In this document: positions 14,336-23,559 of the stretch, piece after piece
How positions within the stretch are numbered: position 1 is the stretch's first letter
Layout of the letters: the number at the start of each line of letters is the position of its first letter
From: Bradyrhizobium betae
GTDB taxonomy: Bacteria; Pseudomonadota; Alphaproteobacteria; Rhizobiales; Xanthobacteraceae
DNA length: 64,000 nucleotides
Reading direction: 5' to 3'
Assembly (NCBI RefSeq): GCF_008932115.1
Contig: NZ_CP044543.1
Coordinates: 372,001-436,000 of the forward strand
Translations under genes and position numbers: made by a program
Notes under the pieces: generated by a model
What the model saw: only the letters and a program-made list of their open reading frames with translations
The model's database searches: none
What the model was told of the DNA's origin: nothing

Positions 14336-15415
14336 ATGACCACTCCCCTCGCCGCCAAGATCGCCCGCGAATACGGCACGCCCTGCGCCGTCATCGACAT
14401 GGACAAGGTCGAGCGCAACATCGCACGCATCCAGAAGGCCTGCGACGATGCCGGCATCGCCAACCGGCCGCACATCAAGACGCACAAGAATCCGACCATC
14501 GCGAAGATGCAGATCGCGGCCGGCGCCAAGGGCATCACCTGCCAGAAGCTCGGCGAGGCCGAGATCATGGCCAATGCCGGCATCGACGACATTCTGATCA
14601 GCTACAATCTGCTCGGCGAAGAAAAGATGGCGCGGCTCGGCGCGCTGCAAGCCAAGGCAAACATGACGGTGGCCGCCGACAATGCGACCGTCGTCGCGGG
14701 CCTGCCGAAGGCCGCCGCCGCATCAGGCCGACCGCTCTCGGTCGTGGTCGAATGCGACACCGGGCGCAAGCGCACCGGCGTCGAGACACCGGCGGAAGCG
14801 ATTGCGCTGGCGCGCGAGATCGCCGCGTCCAAGGGCCTGCACTTCGCCGGCTTCATGCTGTATCCGACCGAGACCGGCTGGGCCGACGCGCAGGAGTTCT
14901 ACGACGAGGCGCTGGCCGGCGTGCGCGCGCACGGGCTGGAGGCGACGATCGTCTCGACCGGCGGCACGCCGAACCTGAAGAACATCGGCAAGCTCAAGGG
15001 CGGCACCGAACATCGCTTCGGCACCTATATCTACAACGACCGCATGCAGGTCGCGGCCGGCTCCGCGACCTGGGATGACTGCGCGTTGCACATCTATTCG
15101 ACGGTGGTGAGCCGCGCCGCGCCCGAGCGCGGCATTCTCGACGCCGGCTCCAAGACGCTGACCACGGACACCGGCGGGCTCGAGGGCCACGGCCTGATCC
15201 TGGAACACCCCGAAGCCAGGATCGCACGCTTCGCCGAAGAGCACGGCTTCCTCGATCTCTCCCGCAGCAACACGCGTCCGAACGTCGGCGACGTCGTGCG
15301 CGTCGTGCCGAACCATGTCTGCGTCGTCGTCAACATGATGGACGAGGTGGTGATGGTGCGCGGCGAGGAGATCATCGGCACGCTGCCGGTGTCGGCCCGG
15401 GGCAAGCTGAGGTAG
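14336..15415 (+). CDS. D-threonine aldolase / D-serine dehydratase-like PLP enzyme
   Basis: The product has 359 residues with an N-terminal alanine-racemase-like TIM barrel. The PLP lysine is in RPHIKTHKN near residue 45. A C-terminal beta domain carries the VPNHVCVVVN metal-binding His and Cys typical of the DSD1 family. Such enzymes split D-threonine or related D-3-hydroxy amino acids to glycine and an aldehyde, or dehydrate D-serine; sequence alone does not separate these. It is translated right after uup and ends before a palindromic repeat pair. Confidence 0.85.
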   Translation: MTTPLAAKIAREYGTPCAVIDMDKVERNIARIQKACDDAGIANRPHIKTHKNPTIAKMQIAAGAKGITCQKLGEAEIMANAGIDDILISYNLLGEEKMARLGALQAKANMTVAADNATVVAGLPKAAAASGRPLSVVVECDTGRKRTGVETPAEAIALAREIAASKGLHFAGFMLYPTETGWADAQEFYDEALAGVRAHGLEATIVSTGGTPNLKNIGKLKGGTEHRFGTYIYNDRMQVAAGSATWDDCALHIYSTVVSRAAPERGILDAGSKTLTTDTGGLEGHGLILEHPEARIARFAEEHGFLDLSRSNTRPNVGDVVRVVPNHVCVVVNMMDEVVMVRGEEIIGTLPVSARGKLR

Positions 15416-15430
15416 ACGCAGGAGTGCCCG

Positions 15431-15578
15431 CGCATCCTTCGAGGCTCGGCTTCCGGCGCTTTCGCACCGGAAACCTCGCACCTCAGGATGACGCTCTCGT
15501 TAGTCTGTCGTTGCTATGACGCTCTCTCGTAGCCGTCACCCTGAGGTGCCGGAGCGAAGCGGAGGCCTCGAAGGGCGG
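15431..15578. repeat. Pair of intergenic palindromic repeats (CATCCTTCGAGGC type)
   Basis: Two units lie in opposite orientation between convergent genes. The left unit runs from CGCATCCTTCGAGGCTCGG to CACCTCAGGATGACG (15431-15493). The right unit runs from CGTCACCCTGAGGTGCCGG to GCCTCGAAGGGCGG (15534-15578). Each can fold on itself, and the pair can also fold into a larger cruciform. The same family is at 20309 and 41853. Confidence 0.8.
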
Positions 15579-15585
15579 CGGCGTT

Positions 15586-16818
15586 CTATGAACGCTTCAG
15601 CCACTCCAGCACGCCCCTGCCCCCGGCAGCTCCCGTCGCAAACGAGGCCTGCAGCAGGTAACCTCCCGTCGGCGCCTCCCAGTCCAGCATCTCGCCGGCG
15701 GCGAACACGCCGGGCAGCTTGCGTAGCATGAAGTGCTCGTCGAGTTCGTCGAAGGTGATCCCTCCCGCGGTCGAGATGGCGCGGTCAATCGGGGCTATCC
15801 CGGTGAGCTGAACCGGGATGGCGTTGATCAGGTGCGCCAGATCTGCCGGCGCGAGCGAGGCCAGCGGCCGGCCGGATGCGATGGCGGCCTCCTGCATCAG
15901 GCCGATGCCGACCGGCGACAGCTGCGCCGCCTTGCGCAGGAAGTTGGCGAGCGATTGCTTGCCGCGCGTGCCTGATAGCCGCGTGGTCAGCGCGGCAGTG
16001 TCGAGATCGGGCCGCAAGGCGATCAGAAGCCGCGCCTGCCCGAGACCCAGCACCGCCTCGCGCAGTTCCGCCGACAGCGCATAGATCGCGCCGCCCTCGA
16101 TGCCGCTGCGCGTGATCATCGCCTCACCGCGCACCGTGTGCGCTCCGATCGTCAGCGCCACGCCTTTGAGCGGTTGGCCTTCGAAGCGATCACGGAACAC
16201 ATCGGACCATGCGACCCTGAAGCCGGAATTGGCCGGCCGCAACTTCGAGATGGCAATGCCTTTCTCCGCGAGGAGTTCGACCCAGCCTCCGTCCGAACCC
16301 AACCGCGGCCAGCTTGCACCGCCGAGCGCGAGCACCGTGGCTTTGGCGTCGATCGCAAACGTGCCATCGGCTGTTTGAAATTTGAGCCGCCCCTGCGCGT
16401 CCCATCCGGTCCAGCGATGCCGAAACGCGAATTGCACGCCTGCCGCATCGAGGCGCCGCAGCCAGGCGCGCAGCAATGGCGAGGACTTGAACGTTTTGGG
16501 AAACACGCGCCCACTGCTGCCGACGAAGGTCACCTGCCCAAGTGCGGCGCTCCAGTCGCGCAGCGCATCGGGCGGAAACGCCTCGACCGCGGCGCGCAGA
16601 TGCGGCATCGCCTCCCGGTAGCGGACAAGGAAATCCGCGAGCGGCTCGCTGTGGGTGAGATTGAGCCCACCCCGGCCGGCCATCAGGAATTTGCGGCCCG
16701 CGGACGGCATCGCGTCGTAGACTGTGACATGCGCGCCGCCGTGGGCCAGGACCTCAGCCGCCATCAGCCCGGCGGGGCCGGCGCCGATGATGGTGACATG
16801 GGTGTCCGGTGGGGTCAT
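15586..16818 (-). CDS. TIGR03862-type NAD(P)/FAD-dependent oxidoreductase
   Basis: The product has 410 residues with an N-terminal dinucleotide-binding motif VTIIGAGPAGLMAAEVL, then the SAGRKFLMAGRGGLNLTHSE block typical of the HI0933/BaiN-like flavoprotein group. The C-terminus has FAAGEMLDWEAPTGGYLLQA, which closes the FAD site. These proteins bind FAD; the physiological substrate is unknown. The length fits the TIGR03862 subgroup. It stands alone, convergent with the aldolase-like gene across a repeat pair. Confidence 0.88.
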   Translation of the reverse strand: MTPPDTHVTIIGAGPAGLMAAEVLAHGGAHVTVYDAMPSAGRKFLMAGRGGLNLTHSEPLADFLVRYREAMPHLRAAVEAFPPDALRDWSAALGQVTFVGSSGRVFPKTFKSSPLLRAWLRRLDAAGVQFAFRHRWTGWDAQGRLKFQTADGTFAIDAKATVLALGGASWPRLGSDGGWVELLAEKGIAISKLRPANSGFRVAWSDVFRDRFEGQPLKGVALTIGAHTVRGEAMITRSGIEGGAIYALSAELREAVLGLGQARLLIALRPDLDTAALTTRLSGTRGKQSLANFLRKAAQLSPVGIGLMQEAAIASGRPLASLAPADLAHLINAIPVQLTGIAPIDRAISTAGGITFDELDEHFMLRKLPGVFAAGEMLDWEAPTGGYLLQASFATGAAGGRGVLEWLKRS

Positions 16819-16857
16819 GGCGGGAGTTTAGGCCAGGCTGCACGCGAAAGAACAGGT

Positions 16858-16888
16858 CGTCATGCCCGGGACAAGCCCGGCCATGACG
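16858..16888. repeat. Short palindromic repeat
   Basis: CGTCATGCCCGGG and CCCGGCCATGACG form an inverted repeat in the 122-base gap between two minus-strand genes. It belongs to the CGTCATxCCCGG-type intergenic palindromes common in Bradyrhizobium-like genomes. Confidence 0.7.
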
Positions 16889-16940
16889 AAGAGTATATTC
16901 CCTGGTCAGCCCTGCGCAGCGCCCCGGAACGACAGTGGAG

Positions 16941-17858
16941 CTACAGCTTGATGCCCGCCCGTGCCGCCGCCTGGGCGACGTATTTCTGCGTCTGCTCGAA
17001 CGCGCCCGTGAGCGCCCTCGCCTTGGACATGTCGCTGATCTCGGCGAAATGCGCGGCGACCGCGTCCGGCGTCCACTCGGACTCCGGCAGGTTGATGCCT
17101 TCGCTCTCCAGGATCTTGATGACCGCAAAGGAGCCGGCGCCGGCGCCCATGATGGTGCGGGTCGGCGCATCCTCGCTCAGCATGTACTCGACGGCGGGCG
17201 TGATCGCGTTCGGCTTCATCAATTGCAGCGCCTGCGGCGGTAGCAGCTCTTCGGTCATGCGGGTGGCCGCGGTCGGCGAGATGATGTTGACGCGGATGTC
17301 GGTCTTGCGTCCCTCCTCGGCCAGCACGTTCATCAGGCCGACCATTCCTGATTTCGCCGCGCCGTAATTGGCCTGGCCGAAATTGCCGTAGAGGCCGGAG
17401 GACGAGGTCGTCAGCACGATGCGGCCGTAGTTGCGCTCGCGCATGCCGGCCCAGACCGCCTTGCAGCAGTAGAAGGTGCCGACCAGGTGCACGTCGAGCA
17501 CCTTCTGGAAATCGGCGGCTTCCATCTTGCCGAACGACTTGTCGCGCAGGATGCCGGCATTGGCGCACATCAGATCGACGCTGCCCCACTCCTTGGTGGC
17601 GCGCGCCACCATCTCCGTGACCTGCTCGAAATTCGAGACGTCGGCGCCGTCGGCCATCGCGGTGCCGCCCGCCTTGCGGATCTCCTCGACCACGGTTTCC
17701 GCCGGCGACAGCGAGCCGCCGCTGCCGTCGCGTGCGCCACCGAAATCGTTGACCACGACCTTTGCGCCGCGACTCGCCAATCCCAGCGCGTGCGCGCGTC
17801 CCAGACCATTGCCCGCGCCGGTGACGATGGCGACGCGTCCGTCGAACCTGATTGCCAT
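16941..17858 (-). CDS. SDR dehydrogenase of the MFE-2/3-hydroxyacyl-CoA type
   Basis: The product has 305 residues. Cofactor binding is by TGAGNGLGRAHALGLASRGA, and VVVNDFGG fits the peroxisomal multifunctional-enzyme type 2 dehydrogenase domain. The NAG motif is CANAGILRDKSF. The catalytic Ser lies in TTSSSGLYGN and the Tyr/Lys in NYGAAKSG. The likely reaction is NAD-dependent oxidation of a 3-hydroxyacyl-CoA. It lies downstream of a MaoC hydratase and an acyl-CoA ligase on the same strand, so the three could form a short beta-oxidation route, although 227 bases with a large repeat separate it from the MaoC gene. Confidence 0.88.
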   Translation of the reverse strand: MAIRFDGRVAIVTGAGNGLGRAHALGLASRGAKVVVNDFGGARDGSGGSLSPAETVVEEIRKAGGTAMADGADVSNFEQVTEMVARATKEWGSVDLMCANAGILRDKSFGKMEAADFQKVLDVHLVGTFYCCKAVWAGMRERNYGRIVLTTSSSGLYGNFGQANYGAAKSGMVGLMNVLAEEGRKTDIRVNIISPTAATRMTEELLPPQALQLMKPNAITPAVEYMLSEDAPTRTIMGAGAGSFAVIKILESEGINLPESEWTPDAVAAHFAEISDMSKARALTGAFEQTQKYVAQAAARAGIKL

Positions 17859-17880
17859 TGTGCAGTTCCTGCTTCTTCTT

Positions 17881-18015
17881 CCTTCTCCCCTTGTGGGAGA
17901 AGGTGGCGCGAAGCGCCGGATGAGGGGTCTCTCGCAACAGATGCGCTCGCGGAGAGAGACCCCTCACCCGGCTTCGCGTTCCGCGAAGCCACCCTCTCCC
18001 ACAAGGGGAGAGGGT
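17881..18015. repeat. Large palindromic repeat (CCTTCTCCCCTTGTGGG type)
   Basis: The left arm begins CCTTCTCCCCTTGTGGGAG and the right arm ends CTCCCACAAGGGGAGAGGG. In between are GCGCGAAGCGCCGGATGAGG and CCTCACCCGGCTTCGCG, also complementary in part. The whole 135-base unit can fold into one long cruciform. It fills the gap between the MaoC and SDR genes and is a likely transcript-processing or termination point. Confidence 0.8.
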
Positions 18016-18085
18016 AAGAGCGCTCCGCACGAGATTTGGACAGCTTTTGAGCAGCGATGGAGGGCTTGGTCAAGCCCACCCAGAC

Positions 18086-18562
18086 TCACGCAAAATAGAT
18101 CAGCCCGAGCCAGTCGGCGACCAGCGCCGGCTTGTCCTCGCCTTCGATCTCCACGGTGACGTTGGTGCGGGACTGCAATTCGTTGGGCTTGCGCAGCTTC
18201 GCCTCGGCCAGCACGAAGCGGCCGCGGATGCGCTTGCCCGAGCGTACCGGCGAGATGAAGCGCAGCTTGTCGAAGCCGTAATTGACGCCCATCGTCGTGC
18301 CCGCGATCGCTGGCATCACTTCGTAGGACATCACCGACATCATCGACATCGTCAGGAAGCCGTGCGCAATGGTGGTGCCGAACGCGCTTTCCTTCGCCCT
18401 TTGGGGATCGACGTGGATGAACTGGTGATCCTCGGTCACGTCGGCATAGGTGTCGATGCGGGGCTGGTCGATCAGGTACCAAGACGAGACGCCGATCTCC
18501 TTGCCGACCAGAGCCTGATAGGCCTCCAGCGTGATCGGCGGCTTCTTCCAGATTTCGTTCAT
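18086..18562 (-). CDS. MaoC family (R)-enoyl-CoA hydratase
   Basis: The product has 158 residues in a single hotdog domain. The hydratase-2 signature is complete: DVTEDHQFIHVDPQRAKESA followed by FGTTIAHGFLTMSMM, giving the catalytic Asp and His. It would hydrate trans-2-enoyl-CoA to the (R)-3-hydroxy product. Its start overlaps the stop of the upstream acyl-CoA ligase by 4 bases, so both are made from one message. The length is typical of the family. Confidence 0.9.
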   Translation of the reverse strand: MNEIWKKPPITLEAYQALVGKEIGVSSWYLIDQPRIDTYADVTEDHQFIHVDPQRAKESAFGTTIAHGFLTMSMMSVMSYEVMPAIAGTTMGVNYGFDKLRFISPVRSGKRIRGRFVLAEAKLRKPNELQSRTNVTVEIEGEDKPALVADWLGLIYFA

Positions 18563-20286
18563 GTCGCTTCAGGTCTCACTTCTTGTTTCGACAGTTCCGG
18601 AAAATCCTCTTCGCGGAATTCCCGGCCGCGGAGGGGATCGTTGCGGTCGTCGTCGCGCTCCAGCCGTCGTAGCTGGACGCGGCGGATTTTGCCAGAGATC
18701 GTCTTCGGCAGCTCGGTGACGATTTCGAGACGGCGGATACGCTTGAACGGCGCAAGACGGCTGTGCAGGTGCTGGAAGATGGAGAGCGCGGTCTCGGCCG
18801 TCCGCTCGGCGTCTGCCGTAAGCAACACGAACGCCTTGGGGATCGCGAGCCGGATCGGATCGGGGCTCGGCACCACGGCCGCTTCCGCCACCAGCTCGTG
18901 CTCCAGCAGCACGCTTTCCAGCTCGAACGGGCTGATGCGGTAGTCCGAGGATTTGAACACGTCGTCGGAACGGCCAACGAAAGTGAGATAGCCGTCCTCG
19001 TCCTCGAACACGACGTCGCCGCTGCGATAGAGCGCGCCTTCGGCACCCGAGAGCTTGCCCTCGTCGCCCTGATAACCCTGCATCAGGCCGGCGGGACGGT
19101 TCGCGCCCAGCACCAGTGTCACCTCGCCTTCCTTCGCGGGGTGACCGTCGGCGTCGCTGACCTGCACGCGATAGCCCGGCAGCGGCCGGCCCATCGAGCC
19201 GACCTTGATTGTCTGCCCCGGCGAGTTGCCCGCGAGCGCAGTCGTCTCGGTCTGGCCGTAGCCGTCGCGGATGGTGAGCCCCCAGGCGGCCTTCACTTGG
19301 TCGATCACTTCGGGATTGAGCGGCTCGCCGGCGCCGCAGACCTCGCGAAGTGCGACCTTGAACGATGCGAGGTTCTCCTGGATGAACAGGCGCCACACCG
19401 TCGGCGGCGCGCACAGCGTGGTGACGCCGCAGCGGCCGATGGTGGCGAGCAGCGCCTTGGCGTCGAAGCGCGGCTGGTTGACCACGAACACGGTGGCGCC
19501 CGCGTTCCACGGCGCGAAGAAGCAGCTCCAGGCATGCTTGGCCCAGCCGGGCGAGGAGATGTTGAGATGGACGTCGCCGGGTTTCAGCCCGATCCAGTAC
19601 ATGGTGGAGAGATGGCCGACGGGATAGCTGCGCTGGCTGTGCAGCACCAGTTTTGGTTTTGCCGTGGTGCCCGAGGTGAAATAGAGCAGCATCGGGTCGT
19701 CGGCGTGGGTTGGGCCGTCGGGCGTGAAGCTTTCCGGCGCCGACGCGGCCTCGTCATAGCCAAGCCAGCCATCGGAGCCGGCACCGACCACGATGCGGAC
19801 GACATTCTCGGCACCAAGGCTCGCGAACTTGGCGACCTGGTCTTGCGCAGCAACCACCGCTTTCGCCTTGCCGCGATCGAGCCGGTCGCGCAGCTCGTCG
19901 GCGGTGAGCAACGTGGTGGCCGGAATGACGACGACGCCGAGCTTGATCGCAGCCAGCATGGTCTCCCACAGCGGAACCACATTGCCGAGCAGCAGCAGGA
20001 GATGATCGCCGCGCTTCAGGCCTTGCGCATGGAGGAAGTTGGCAACCTGGTTCGAGCGCTTCGAGAGCGCAGCGAAAGACAGCTTCGTCTGTTTGTCCTG
20101 CGCGGCATCGACGATCCAGAGCGCGGGCAAATCCCTGCTGTCCGCATTCGCCGCCAGCTCGGCGTCGAACCAGTCGAGCGCCCAGTTGAAGGGGACCGGA
20201 TCTGGCCAGCGGAAATCCCTAACCGCTGTCTCGTAGTCCGTGCGATGTTGCAGAAGAAACGCGCGAGCGTCCTGAAATGTGGTCAT
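18559..20286 (-). CDS. Acyl-CoA synthetase (AMP-forming, ACSM-like)
   Basis: The product has 575 residues. Motifs of the adenylate-forming family are all present: the P-loop LLYFTSGTTAKPKLVLHS, the DGYGQTE aromatic-Glu block, the YRSGDV hinge region and the catalytic Lys in LPKTISGKIRR. Overall it resembles medium-chain or branched/aryl acyl-CoA ligases (ACSM/benzoate-CoA ligase-like). It activates a free carboxylic acid with ATP and CoA; the exact acid cannot be read from sequence. It is first of a coupled pair with the MaoC hydratase and lies just downstream of the valine-degradation genes, so branched or medium-chain acids are likely. Confidence 0.9.
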   Translation of the reverse strand: MTTFQDARAFLLQHRTDYETAVRDFRWPDPVPFNWALDWFDAELAANADSRDLPALWIVDAAQDKQTKLSFAALSKRSNQVANFLHAQGLKRGDHLLLLLGNVVPLWETMLAAIKLGVVVIPATTLLTADELRDRLDRGKAKAVVAAQDQVAKFASLGAENVVRIVVGAGSDGWLGYDEAASAPESFTPDGPTHADDPMLLYFTSGTTAKPKLVLHSQRSYPVGHLSTMYWIGLKPGDVHLNISSPGWAKHAWSCFFAPWNAGATVFVVNQPRFDAKALLATIGRCGVTTLCAPPTVWRLFIQENLASFKVALREVCGAGEPLNPEVIDQVKAAWGLTIRDGYGQTETTALAGNSPGQTIKVGSMGRPLPGYRVQVSDADGHPAKEGEVTLVLGANRPAGLMQGYQGDEGKLSGAEGALYRSGDVVFEDEDGYLTFVGRSDDVFKSSDYRISPFELESVLLEHELVAEAAVVPSPDPIRLAIPKAFVLLTADAERTAETALSIFQHLHSRLAPFKRIRRLEIVTELPKTISGKIRRVQLRRLERDDDRNDPLRGREFREEDFPELSKQEVRPEAT

Positions 20287-20308
20287 CCGGCTTCACCAAA
20301 TTCACTGC

Positions 20309-20407
20309 CGTCATCCTGAGGAGCCGCGAAGCGGCGTCTCGAAGGATGGCCACAGGCACCGTTTTTTCATCCTTCGAGGCTCGCTCGGCTCGCACCTCAG
20401 GATGACG
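20309..20407. repeat. Palindromic repeat overlapping the mmsB 3' end
   Basis: CGTCATCCTGAGGAGCCGC at the left and CGCACCTCAGGATGACG at the right, with CTCGAAGGATGG and CATCCTTCGAGGCTCG inside. It is the same family as at 15431 and 41853. Its right edge enters mmsB, and the codons TCA TCC TGA at the mmsB end are supplied by the repeat. Confidence 0.85.
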
Positions 20408-21293
20408 ACGATCGAGCCAGCCCCCTAACGTGCTCGATAATTCCGGAAAAATCCACCCCACCCTGGCCCGCCTTGTCGAAGGCCTGGTAAATCTCCTGCG
20501 CATGCTGGCCGAGCGGCGTCGCCGCGCCCGCAGCCTTCGCGGCGTCCTGCGCCAGGGTCAGATCCTTCACCATCAGCGCCGAGGCGAAGCCCGGCTTGTA
20601 GTCGTTGTTGGCGGGCGAGGTCGGGACCGGACCCGGCACCGGACAATAGGTCGTCAGCGACCAGCACTGGCCGGACGATGTCGAGGCGACGTCGAACAGC
20701 GCCTGATGCGAGAGCCCGAGCTTTTCGCCCAGCGCAAAGGCCTCACTCACCGCGATCATGGAAATGCCGAGGATCATGTTGTTGCAGATCTTGGCCGCCT
20801 GCCCTGCGCCGGCACCGCCGCAATGCACGATCTTCTTGCCCATCTTCTCCAGCACGGGCTTGGCCGCAGCAAATGCGCCCTCCTCTCCGCCGCACATGAA
20901 GGTGAGCGTCGCACCCTTGGCGCCGCCGGTGCCGCCGGAAACTGGCGCATCGACCGAGAGCACGCCGTTCTTGGCCGCAAGCGCGTGCGCCTGACGCGCG
21001 CTTTCGACGTCGATGGTCGAGCTATCGATGATCAACGCGCCCTTGGTCATGACAGGGACGACCTCGTTCCAGACACCGAGCACGTGCTTGCCGGCCGGCA
21101 GCATGGTGACGACGACATCGGCGCCCTTGACCGCGCCCGCCGCGCTGTCGGCGATGGCGGCACCGTCAGCCTTGGCTTGCGCGCGCGAGGCCTCGACGAG
21201 GTCGAACGCCACCACCTTGTGTCCGGCCTTGACCAGATTGGCCGCCATCGGGCCGCCCATGTTGCCGAGACCGATGAATGCGATCGTGGCCAT
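20397..21293 (-). CDS. mmsB: 3-hydroxyisobutyrate dehydrogenase
   Basis: The product has 298 residues. It has the family N-terminal signature IAFIGLGNMGGPMAANLVKAG, the DAPVSGGTGGAKGATLTFM substrate block and the catalytic Lys in GQAAKICNNMILG. It oxidises 3-hydroxyisobutyrate to methylmalonate semialdehyde in valine breakdown. GGAGGA precedes the ATG. It follows the 3-hydroxyisobutyryl-CoA hydrolase gene by 31 bases, matching pathway order. Its last codons and stop come from an inserted palindromic repeat, leaving a Ser-rich end (ARSSSS). Confidence 0.95.
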   Translation of the reverse strand: MATIAFIGLGNMGGPMAANLVKAGHKVVAFDLVEASRAQAKADGAAIADSAAGAVKGADVVVTMLPAGKHVLGVWNEVVPVMTKGALIIDSSTIDVESARQAHALAAKNGVLSVDAPVSGGTGGAKGATLTFMCGGEEGAFAAAKPVLEKMGKKIVHCGGAGAGQAAKICNNMILGISMIAVSEAFALGEKLGLSHQALFDVASTSSGQCWSLTTYCPVPGPVPTSPANNDYKPGFASALMVKDLTLAQDAAKAAGAATPLGQHAQEIYQAFDKAGQGGVDFSGIIEHVRGLARSSSS

Positions 21294-21324
21294 CTCGATA
21301 TCCTCCGCTGTGACGTTTCGTTGA

Positions 21325-22392
21325 TTAGTTGAACTTCAGCTCGTCGGCGCCGATCTCGGCGAGATATGACGCAAGCATGTCCGGTGTCACGTCCTCGATC
21401 CGCGGCGGCGACCAGGTCGGGTTGCGGTCCTTGTCGATCACGGCGGCACGCACGCCTTCGCGGAAATCGTCGCTGCGGAAGACTTCCAGCGCGGCGCGAT
21501 ATTCGCGCACGAGACATTCTTCCAGCGTTGAAGTCTTGCGAGCGAGGCGCAGCAGCTTCAGCGTCACCACCATGCCGCGCGGTGACTTCTCACCAAGTGT
21601 CTTTAACGTCGCCAATGCGAACTCGGAGCCGTCGCGCGTCAGCGCGGCAAAGATGTCCTCCATGCGGTCGAAGCCGAACAGCGCATCGATCATCGCCTGC
21701 TTTGCCGCGACCGGACCGGCCGCATCGCCCGTCGCGAAGCTGTTGATGAGCTTGCTGACTTCGGCCGGGCTCGCTGCTGGGCCAACCCGCGTCAGTGCCT
21801 CGCGCAGCTCCGGCCATTTGGCCGCGGGCACCACGGCATCGGCGAACTTCGCGTGGATCGCATCGGGGCCGTTCATGGTCTGGCCGGTGAGGCCGAAATA
21901 GGTGCCGATCTCGCCGGGCGAACGCGACAGCAGCCAGGTGCCGCCGACGTCCGGGAAGAAGCCGAGGCCGACCTCGGGCATCGCAAGTTTCGTCCGGTCG
22001 GTGACGATACGATGGCTGGCATGGCCGGAAAGACCAACGCCGCCGCCCATCACGAGGCCGTCCATGAACGCGACATACGGTTTCGGATACTTCGCGATCC
22101 GCGCATTCATGATGTATTCCTGGCGCCAGAATCGCGCGCCGAGGTCGCCGCCTTCGCGCGAGCTCTCCCAGAGCCCGCGGATGTCACCGCCGGCGCAGAG
22201 GCCGCGCTCGCCGGCGCCTTCCAGGATGATCACAGCCACCTCAGGATCAGCCTCGAAGCGATCGAGCGCCGCGTCGATGCCCTCAGACATCTCCAGCGTC
22301 ATGGCGTTGATCGCCTTGGGCCGGTTGAGGCGGATCACGCCCGCTGCGCCTTCGCGGCGAACGATGAGGTCGCCCTCTTCCACTGCGTTCAT
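21325..22392 (-). CDS. 3-hydroxyisobutyryl-CoA hydrolase
   Basis: The product has 355 residues, longer than hydratases of the crotonase family and right for the HIBCH subgroup. The oxyanion-hole block is RGLCAGGDIRGLWE, and the second site is MPEVGLGFFPDVGGTW. The C-terminal FREGVRAAVIDKDRNPTW stretch is diagnostic for HIBCH. It releases CoA from 3-hydroxyisobutyryl-CoA in valine degradation. Its start overlaps the stop of the acyl-CoA dehydrogenase gene (ATGA), so the two are coupled. Confidence 0.93.
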   Translation of the reverse strand: MNAVEEGDLIVRREGAAGVIRLNRPKAINAMTLEMSEGIDAALDRFEADPEVAVIILEGAGERGLCAGGDIRGLWESSREGGDLGARFWRQEYIMNARIAKYPKPYVAFMDGLVMGGGVGLSGHASHRIVTDRTKLAMPEVGLGFFPDVGGTWLLSRSPGEIGTYFGLTGQTMNGPDAIHAKFADAVVPAAKWPELREALTRVGPAASPAEVSKLINSFATGDAAGPVAAKQAMIDALFGFDRMEDIFAALTRDGSEFALATLKTLGEKSPRGMVVTLKLLRLARKTSTLEECLVREYRAALEVFRSDDFREGVRAAVIDKDRNPTWSPPRIEDVTPDMLASYLAEIGADELKFN

Positions 22393-23534
22393 CGCGCGCC
22401 CTCGATCAGCTTGCGCGCCACGATGAGCCGCATGATTTCATTGGTGCCTTCGAGAATCTGGTGCACGCGCAGATCGCGCACGATCTTCTCGATGCCGTAT
22501 TCGCTGAGGTAGCCGTAGCCGCCGTGAAGCTGCAGCGCCTGGTTGGCGACCTCGAAGCCGGCATCGGTGCCGAACCGCTTGGCCATCGCGCACAGCATGG
22601 TCGCATCGGGATCCTTGCGGTCGAGCGCAGCGGCGGCGCGCCACAGGAAGGTGCGCGCGGCCTCGAGCTCGATCGCCATGTCGGCGAGGCGGAACTGCAG
22701 CGCCTGGAATTCGTCGAGGCGTTTTCCAAACGCCTTGCGCTCCTTCATGTAGGCGCGCGCCTTGTCGAGCGCGGTCTGGGCGCCGCCGAGCGAGCACGCC
22801 GTGATGTTGAGGCGGCCGCCGTCGAGGCCGGCCATCGCGATCTTGAAGCCGGCGCCCTCCTCGCTCAACCGGTTGGCAACAGGCACGCGGGCGTTCTCGA
22901 ACATCACCGCGCGGGTCGGTTGCGCGTTCCAGCCCATCTTGCGCTCGTTGGCGCCGAAGGAGACGCCCGGCGTCTTGCCGTCGATGACGAGGGTCGAGAT
23001 ACCGCCGGGGCCATCGCCGCCGGTGCGAACCATTGCGACCAGCAGATCGGTGCCGCCGGCCCCCGAGATGAACTGCTTCTGGCCGTTCAGCACATAATGG
23101 TCGCCGTCGCGCACCGCGCGGGTGCGCAAGCTCGCCGCATCCGAGCCGGCGCCCGGCTCGGTCAGGCAATAGCTCGCGATCAGCTCCATCGAGCAGAGCT
23201 TCGGCAGCCATGTGTGGCGCTGGGCGTCGTTGCCGTAGGCATCGATCATCCAGGACGCCATGTTGTGGATGGAAATGAACGCCGAGGTGGTCGGGCAGCC
23301 CGTCGCCAGCGCCTCGAAGATCAGCGCCGCGTCGAATCGCGTCATGGCGGAGCCACCGACATCCTCGCGGATGTAGATGCCGCCCATGCCGAGGGTTGCC
23401 GCCTCGCGCATCACGTCGACGGGAAAATGCTTCTCCTCGTCCCAGCGCAGCGCGTGCGGCGCGATCTTTTCCGCCGCAAACGCCAACGCCATGTAGCGAA
23501 CCGCGACCTGATCCTCGTTCAGAGCGAACTGCAT
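22389..23534 (-). CDS. Isobutyryl-CoA dehydrogenase-type acyl-CoA dehydrogenase
   Basis: The product has 381 residues with the acyl-CoA dehydrogenase fold: CLTEPGAGSDAASLRTRAV and KQFISGAGGTDLLVAMVRTG for FAD and acyl binding, LHGGYGYLSEYGIEK near the C-terminus, and the catalytic Glu in ILEGTNEIMR. It oxidises a branched short acyl-CoA, passing electrons to ETF. Its position between the hydrolase and mmsA argues for isobutyryl-CoA (valine route), giving methacrylyl-CoA. A methacrylyl-CoA hydratase is not in this run; a crotonase at 27541 is the nearest candidate. Confidence 0.92.
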   Translation of the reverse strand: MQFALNEDQVAVRYMALAFAAEKIAPHALRWDEEKHFPVDVMREAATLGMGGIYIREDVGGSAMTRFDAALIFEALATGCPTTSAFISIHNMASWMIDAYGNDAQRHTWLPKLCSMELIASYCLTEPGAGSDAASLRTRAVRDGDHYVLNGQKQFISGAGGTDLLVAMVRTGGDGPGGISTLVIDGKTPGVSFGANERKMGWNAQPTRAVMFENARVPVANRLSEEGAGFKIAMAGLDGGRLNITACSLGGAQTALDKARAYMKERKAFGKRLDEFQALQFRLADMAIELEAARTFLWRAAAALDRKDPDATMLCAMAKRFGTDAGFEVANQALQLHGGYGYLSEYGIEKIVRDLRVHQILEGTNEIMRLIVARKLIEGAR

Positions 23535-23559
23535 GCTGCCGCCTACCCTTTCACTCCAT

